Shown: positions 60,801 through 64,000 of the stretch, piece by piece
Numbering within the stretch: position 1 is the stretch's first letter
How the letters are laid out: every line of letters starts with the position of its first letter
Assembly: GCA_002794785.1 (NCBI GenBank)
Contig: NBBA01000017.1
Span: 186,001-250,000, forward strand
Length of the DNA: 64,000 bases
Source of the DNA: Coniferiporia sulphurascens
Lineage: Eukaryota; Basidiomycota; Agaricomycetes; Hymenochaetales; Hymenochaetaceae
Direction: 5' to 3'
Made by a program: the position numbers and the translations under genes
The notes under the pieces: model-generated
The model's database searches: none
Told to the model about the DNA's origin: nothing
The model's input: the letters and a program-made list of their open reading frames with translations, nothing else

Positions 60801-61807
60801 GGCGACGGTGGCGGTACACCATCGCCATTCACGATTCCACTCCTACTTGGGCCCGCCTGCGCATTGGCGCTAGGCGGATACCTACCGGGGGAGGAGGCTT
60901 GTGGCGTCGAGGTCGTGCGGGGGAGCTGCGTCTGTGACGACGCGGCCGGGGAGGACGGTGGAAGGGTGCTGCGATCTTGCTGGCTGAGGGAGGGGGAGGA
61001 GGGGAAATAGGTTGTCGTCAGGGGAGAAGGGGCAGCAGCAGAGGAGGGGCCAGCGGAATGAGCAGCAGCAGCGGACAAAGGGCTAACGCGATCTGGACGT
61101 CTGGAGCCACTCATAGGGTCCACATTTCCGTTTCCGTTCCCGTTTACGTTTGCGCCTGCGCGCGGCTCCGCAGCCGGGTTTTCGTCAAGAGAGCCGCTTT
61201 TATCAGGGCCACCGGTGGTATTTCGGTCCTGCTCCCTGTCCTCCTCGTCGATGTTGCTCGGCGCGGGACTCAGTTCGCTCAGCGGCGAGCTCATCCTGCG
61301 CACATCTATCTCCGCACCGTCTGCGCCTTCCTCGCCTCCGCTTTTGTCGTGCAGATCGCTCCCTGACGAGCGCGCAGCGCCATCCGCGCCTGCGTTCTGC
61401 CGCGCATCGTCGCTCGCACCGTCCAAAACGGGCCTGCCATCCCCCTCCCCATCAACGAGGCCCTCCCCGCCTCGTCCGGGATCCGTTTCCCTCGTCCCCT
61501 CGTCGTCTTCGTCGGCATCCTCGCGGGGGATGTCCGGCCAGGCGATGATGTCGTCTACCCCGAGCTCGGGGGTGCCCGTTGGGAGCTCCAGCTCGTGCAG
61601 CGCAGAGGACTTGTTGTTGACAGAGGAGTGGGTGAGGGTGCCCGCCTTTTGTGAGGGGAGGGCGGGGAGGCCACCGAGCTTCTTGGACTTGGGGGGAGTG
61701 GGGACTGGACTGGCGGCGGGCGCGGCTGGTCGGGACGGGGGATAGTGTTGATGCGTAGTGGTGGCGGTGGTGGTGGCAGCGGCGCGGGTGTGTTGCACGC
61801 CGAGCAT
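57827..61807 (-). CDS. Large glutamine-rich nuclear-type protein, family not recognised
   Basis: Function unknown to me. Five exons: 61807-60723, 60545-60489, 60440-60371, 60307-58958 and 58858-57827, giving 1197 residues. Residues 1-340 are Ala/Pro/Ser/Asp rich and disordered. A compact, probably helical core spans the small exons: IIELNAELFRVCMAFQAQG, then PFWRKLSSNLTWLAAHVDN, then DRINTLYAQLPVLFAKDIAR. After it come a Pro-rich part with a basic KRERSDGRE/AAKRRD patch, a long polyglutamine/His tract and a Gln/Met/Asn/Gly-rich C-terminal half ending FDSMMNW. Such composition is usual for chromatin or Mediator-type transcription co-regulators, but this is an inference. The start at 61807 (MLGVQHTRAA) is the first in-frame ATG. 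It is convergent with the JmjC gene. Confidence 0.75.
59434..59568 (-). repeat. Polyglutamine-coding trinucleotide repeat
   Basis: On the coding strand, a run of mixed CAG/CAA codons with interspersed CAC/CAT codons gives a Gln-rich, His-interrupted tract of about 45 residues. It is likely unstable in length. The frame stays open across it. Confidence 0.85.
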
Positions 61808-64000
61808 GACACTTGCCGGGGCGGGGGGATCCGGGGGCGGTCGGGACGGCGCCGGACGGACGGACAGTACTAGTGTGGTGGGGCCGCGCGACGTACAGCG
61901 CTCCAAATGACGATAGCGTTTCTCTTCCGCCGATCGCTGTCCTAGATCTCGTCGAAGCAGTCACCAATCTCTTGTGTGTATATATCGGCCGCCACTCGGC
62001 GTAGCGTACGCTGAAAAAAGCGGGCGCGGTGTACGGTCGTGACGAAAGGCCTCCGTGCGCTCGCTCGCGTTGCGGGTACAAAGCGCAGGGTCCGACGTCG
62101 TCCACAAGCCCGAAAAAAGCCAGAAAAAAGGTGCAAGCGGGTGCGAAACGGGAGCGCAGCGTCGTCGGGCAGTGTTGAGACGGTCAAGGCGTGCGGACGC
62201 TCGTCGTGTTCGACTGGTTGCCGCCGATTTCGTGTGCGTTGATGGCGACGTCTCAGACGCAGCTCTGTCACTGCCCCCGCACAAGTGACCGTGACGCTTT
62301 GTGACCTCTCGCTTTCCCACATTGTGGCGGCCGCGCGACACGCCACAGCCCTGTGGACGCAGCGCCTGAACTAGCTGAAGCCGCGCTGCAGAGGAAAAGG
62401 CCACACAAAAAAACAAGAGGCAGCGCGGAAGGCAGGGGGAGGGACACGGTGGGTTGGAGCAGACGGAGATTAAGAGATGAGAGGGTCGAAAGGGAAGTGA
62501 GCAATGCCGTTTCATGAGCGAGGGGGCTGGGCAGGGCCCGTCCGAGTCGCTGCCGTCTGCCGTCTGCCCCGTATCTCCGGCACCTGGCGACACTCGCAGC
62601 GTGATGGAAATTCGCGGGAGTGTTCAGGCGTTCGGCTTGCGTATAAGTAATAAAAATAATCGTAATTATGGAATGTCCGGGTCGTGGCAGCGTCGTCATC
62701 CACCGCCTATCTGCGTCCTAGCCTCCTTCTCTCTCTTCTTCCAGAACATCTTCTAGATCTCGCCCCTCCGTTTCAGTGATACCGCCCTCACCCTTAAGCT
62801 TCTCCCATACTAATCTACCTTTGCCTGCTTTTGTAGCTAATTTACCTCTTTGATATCCATTTTATTTCTCCCCGCGGCACTGTCCGGCGCACCCATTTAT
62901 CTCTATATTTATCACCCGCTCGCAATCACCTGAGGCGCATGTGCCTTGATCCCAGATCGAGCTCTTTAAAAAAAAAAAGCCTTTCGGACATCCAGGTGCC
63001 CATGAGCACGTGCGGCACCGGCTCGGTGACGCATACTGCGCTCAGCTCCAAAGCACCTGAAACTTGAATTTGAACAGCAACAAAAATCGAATGCGATCAT
63101 GGAAACGAGGATCCGGTACCTCATCGATAGTAAAAGCCAGAAAAAAAGGATAAAATAGACCGTGCAGATCCTTCAAGACTGCCGACATATCTGCGCACAT
63201 CCCTTCCCCTCCTTCCTGCTAATCATTCCAGAGCCGGAGGTCCATTTCGAAGGTCAACAGGCAGCCGAAGAGTAGCGCCCCACACACCAGGACGAACGCA
63301 GTTTAGTTACGAGTAAAGCAAGGAAGCTGCTTTTCAGTCTTGACAGTGAAGTCCAATGGAAGCCGACATGGAGGTCGTCGTCTCTGTCGCTTCGCCTTCT
63401 GGGCCTATCTCTAAAGTCCCTCCTTGAAACGATAATTTCCAAACGTCGACCTTTATGCAGACGGGCCAATCAGATCCGCCACATCTACGCGAGGCATCGG
63501 AACGTCGGAGTCGAATGCCCGAGCGGATTGAAGGGACGCGACAGAGGCAAAGCAGTAAATTTGGCGCGAGTATCCATCACAAGACCAAGCCCATCATCAT
63601 GACGCATCGAGCATGGCGGGCGCATCGTTTCAAGATTTCCGTGAAATGTGAGAGCCAGCCTTCCAGTAAAACGGTCCGCTCGCGCGTGTATATCCTCCCC
63701 TTCGTCTGCCGCCATTTGGGGGATCATAGAGCGAACATACTCTCGTCTGACGGTATCGTAAGTGGTAGTGGGTATACCTCCGGGTCCAGACTGGGGAAAG
63801 GGGCGCCCTGGATGTAAGGGGGATTGCGTCGCCCTGAGATACAACTGGATGTTTATAAATGACGGAGATGGTCGTGTGACTCGTTGACTGCCTGAAAGGA
63901 CCCAGGCTCACGAAGGGCCTCGGCAGTAGAACAGCGCCTGAGCTCAGCGGTAGAAGACGGAAGCCAGAATGCCATTCCGGCGAAGAAGGGTCGGGCGAGA
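61808..64000. other. Upstream region of the Q-rich gene and window end, no supported gene
   Basis: About 2.2 kb. The first kilobase is GC-rich with overlapping open frames on both strands, which in GC-rich DNA carry little weight. It probably holds the promoter and a long 5' leader of the Q-rich gene. Beyond 62.8 kb there is an A-run near 62970 and no recognisable gene, tRNA or repeat. Confidence 0.45.

Noticed and set aside
61961..62699. Overlapping minus-strand frames of 143-210 codons upstream of the Q-rich gene
   Set aside because: Several frames are open at once in GC-rich DNA and none has motifs; more likely promoter and 5' leader.
63357..63428. 23-codon plus-strand frame starting MEADMEVVVS
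   Set aside because: Could be a first exon of an unseen gene, but no following exon or motif was found.
63928..64000. tRNA-like D-arm pattern (GCTCAGCGGTAGAAG) near the window end
   Set aside because: The pairing partner for the D stem is missing and no acceptor or T arm can be folded in the available sequence.

Overview
This window looks like nuclear DNA of a filamentous basidiomycete, most likely an Agaricomycete. Nearly every gene is split by short introns (about 45-75 nt) with GT..AG borders. The proteins are typical fungal housekeeping families (SSK1, SLA1, VFA1, SEC7, MPO1), and the arrestin-like family seen here is one that is expanded in Agaricomycetes. No operons, CRISPR arrays, rRNA, convincing tRNA or intact transposons were seen. 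Gene models were assembled by eye from splice signals and reading-frame continuity. Most totals divide exactly by three, but single borders may be off by a base.

Layout. 1-7 kb: acyl-CoA-binding protein (cut by the window edge), an arrestin-like protein, VFA1, class III alcohol/formaldehyde dehydrogenase and an MPO1-like dioxygenase. 7.6-18.5 kb has a mitochondrial flavour: GatC, prolyl oligopeptidase, an FAD/folate-type mitochondrial carrier, a 1009-residue PPR-like protein and mitochondrial IF-3. 18.7-29 kb: nuclear cap-binding protein CBP80, a UDP-GlcNAc transporter of the YEA4/SLC35B4 type with an unusual internal insertion, and the SSK1 response regulator of the HOG pathway. 30-31.5 kb: a ComA/HSA32 (phosphosulfolactate synthase-like) gene with an apparent one-base frameshift. 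32.9-46.9 kb: SLA1, SEC7 (19 exons, one GC-AG intron), TRAPPC2L and deoxyhypusine synthase. 46.9-52.7 kb is gene-poor and holds a decayed arrestin-like pseudogene. 52.7-61.8 kb: a KDM3-type JmjC protein facing a large glutamine-rich nuclear-type protein that I could not assign to a family. The last 2.2 kb shows no supportable gene.

How the genes relate: they are independent transcription units, not a pathway cluster. Themes do recur. There are neighbouring mitochondrial genes (carrier, PPR, IF-3), membrane-traffic genes (VFA1, SLA1, SEC7, TRAPPC2L) and two arrestin-like loci, one intact and one dead. The strongest leads are the frameshift in the ComA/HSA32 gene, the ~170-residue loop inserted in the nucleotide-sugar transporter, the arrestin pseudogene, the GC-AG intron in SEC7 and the unassigned Q-rich protein.
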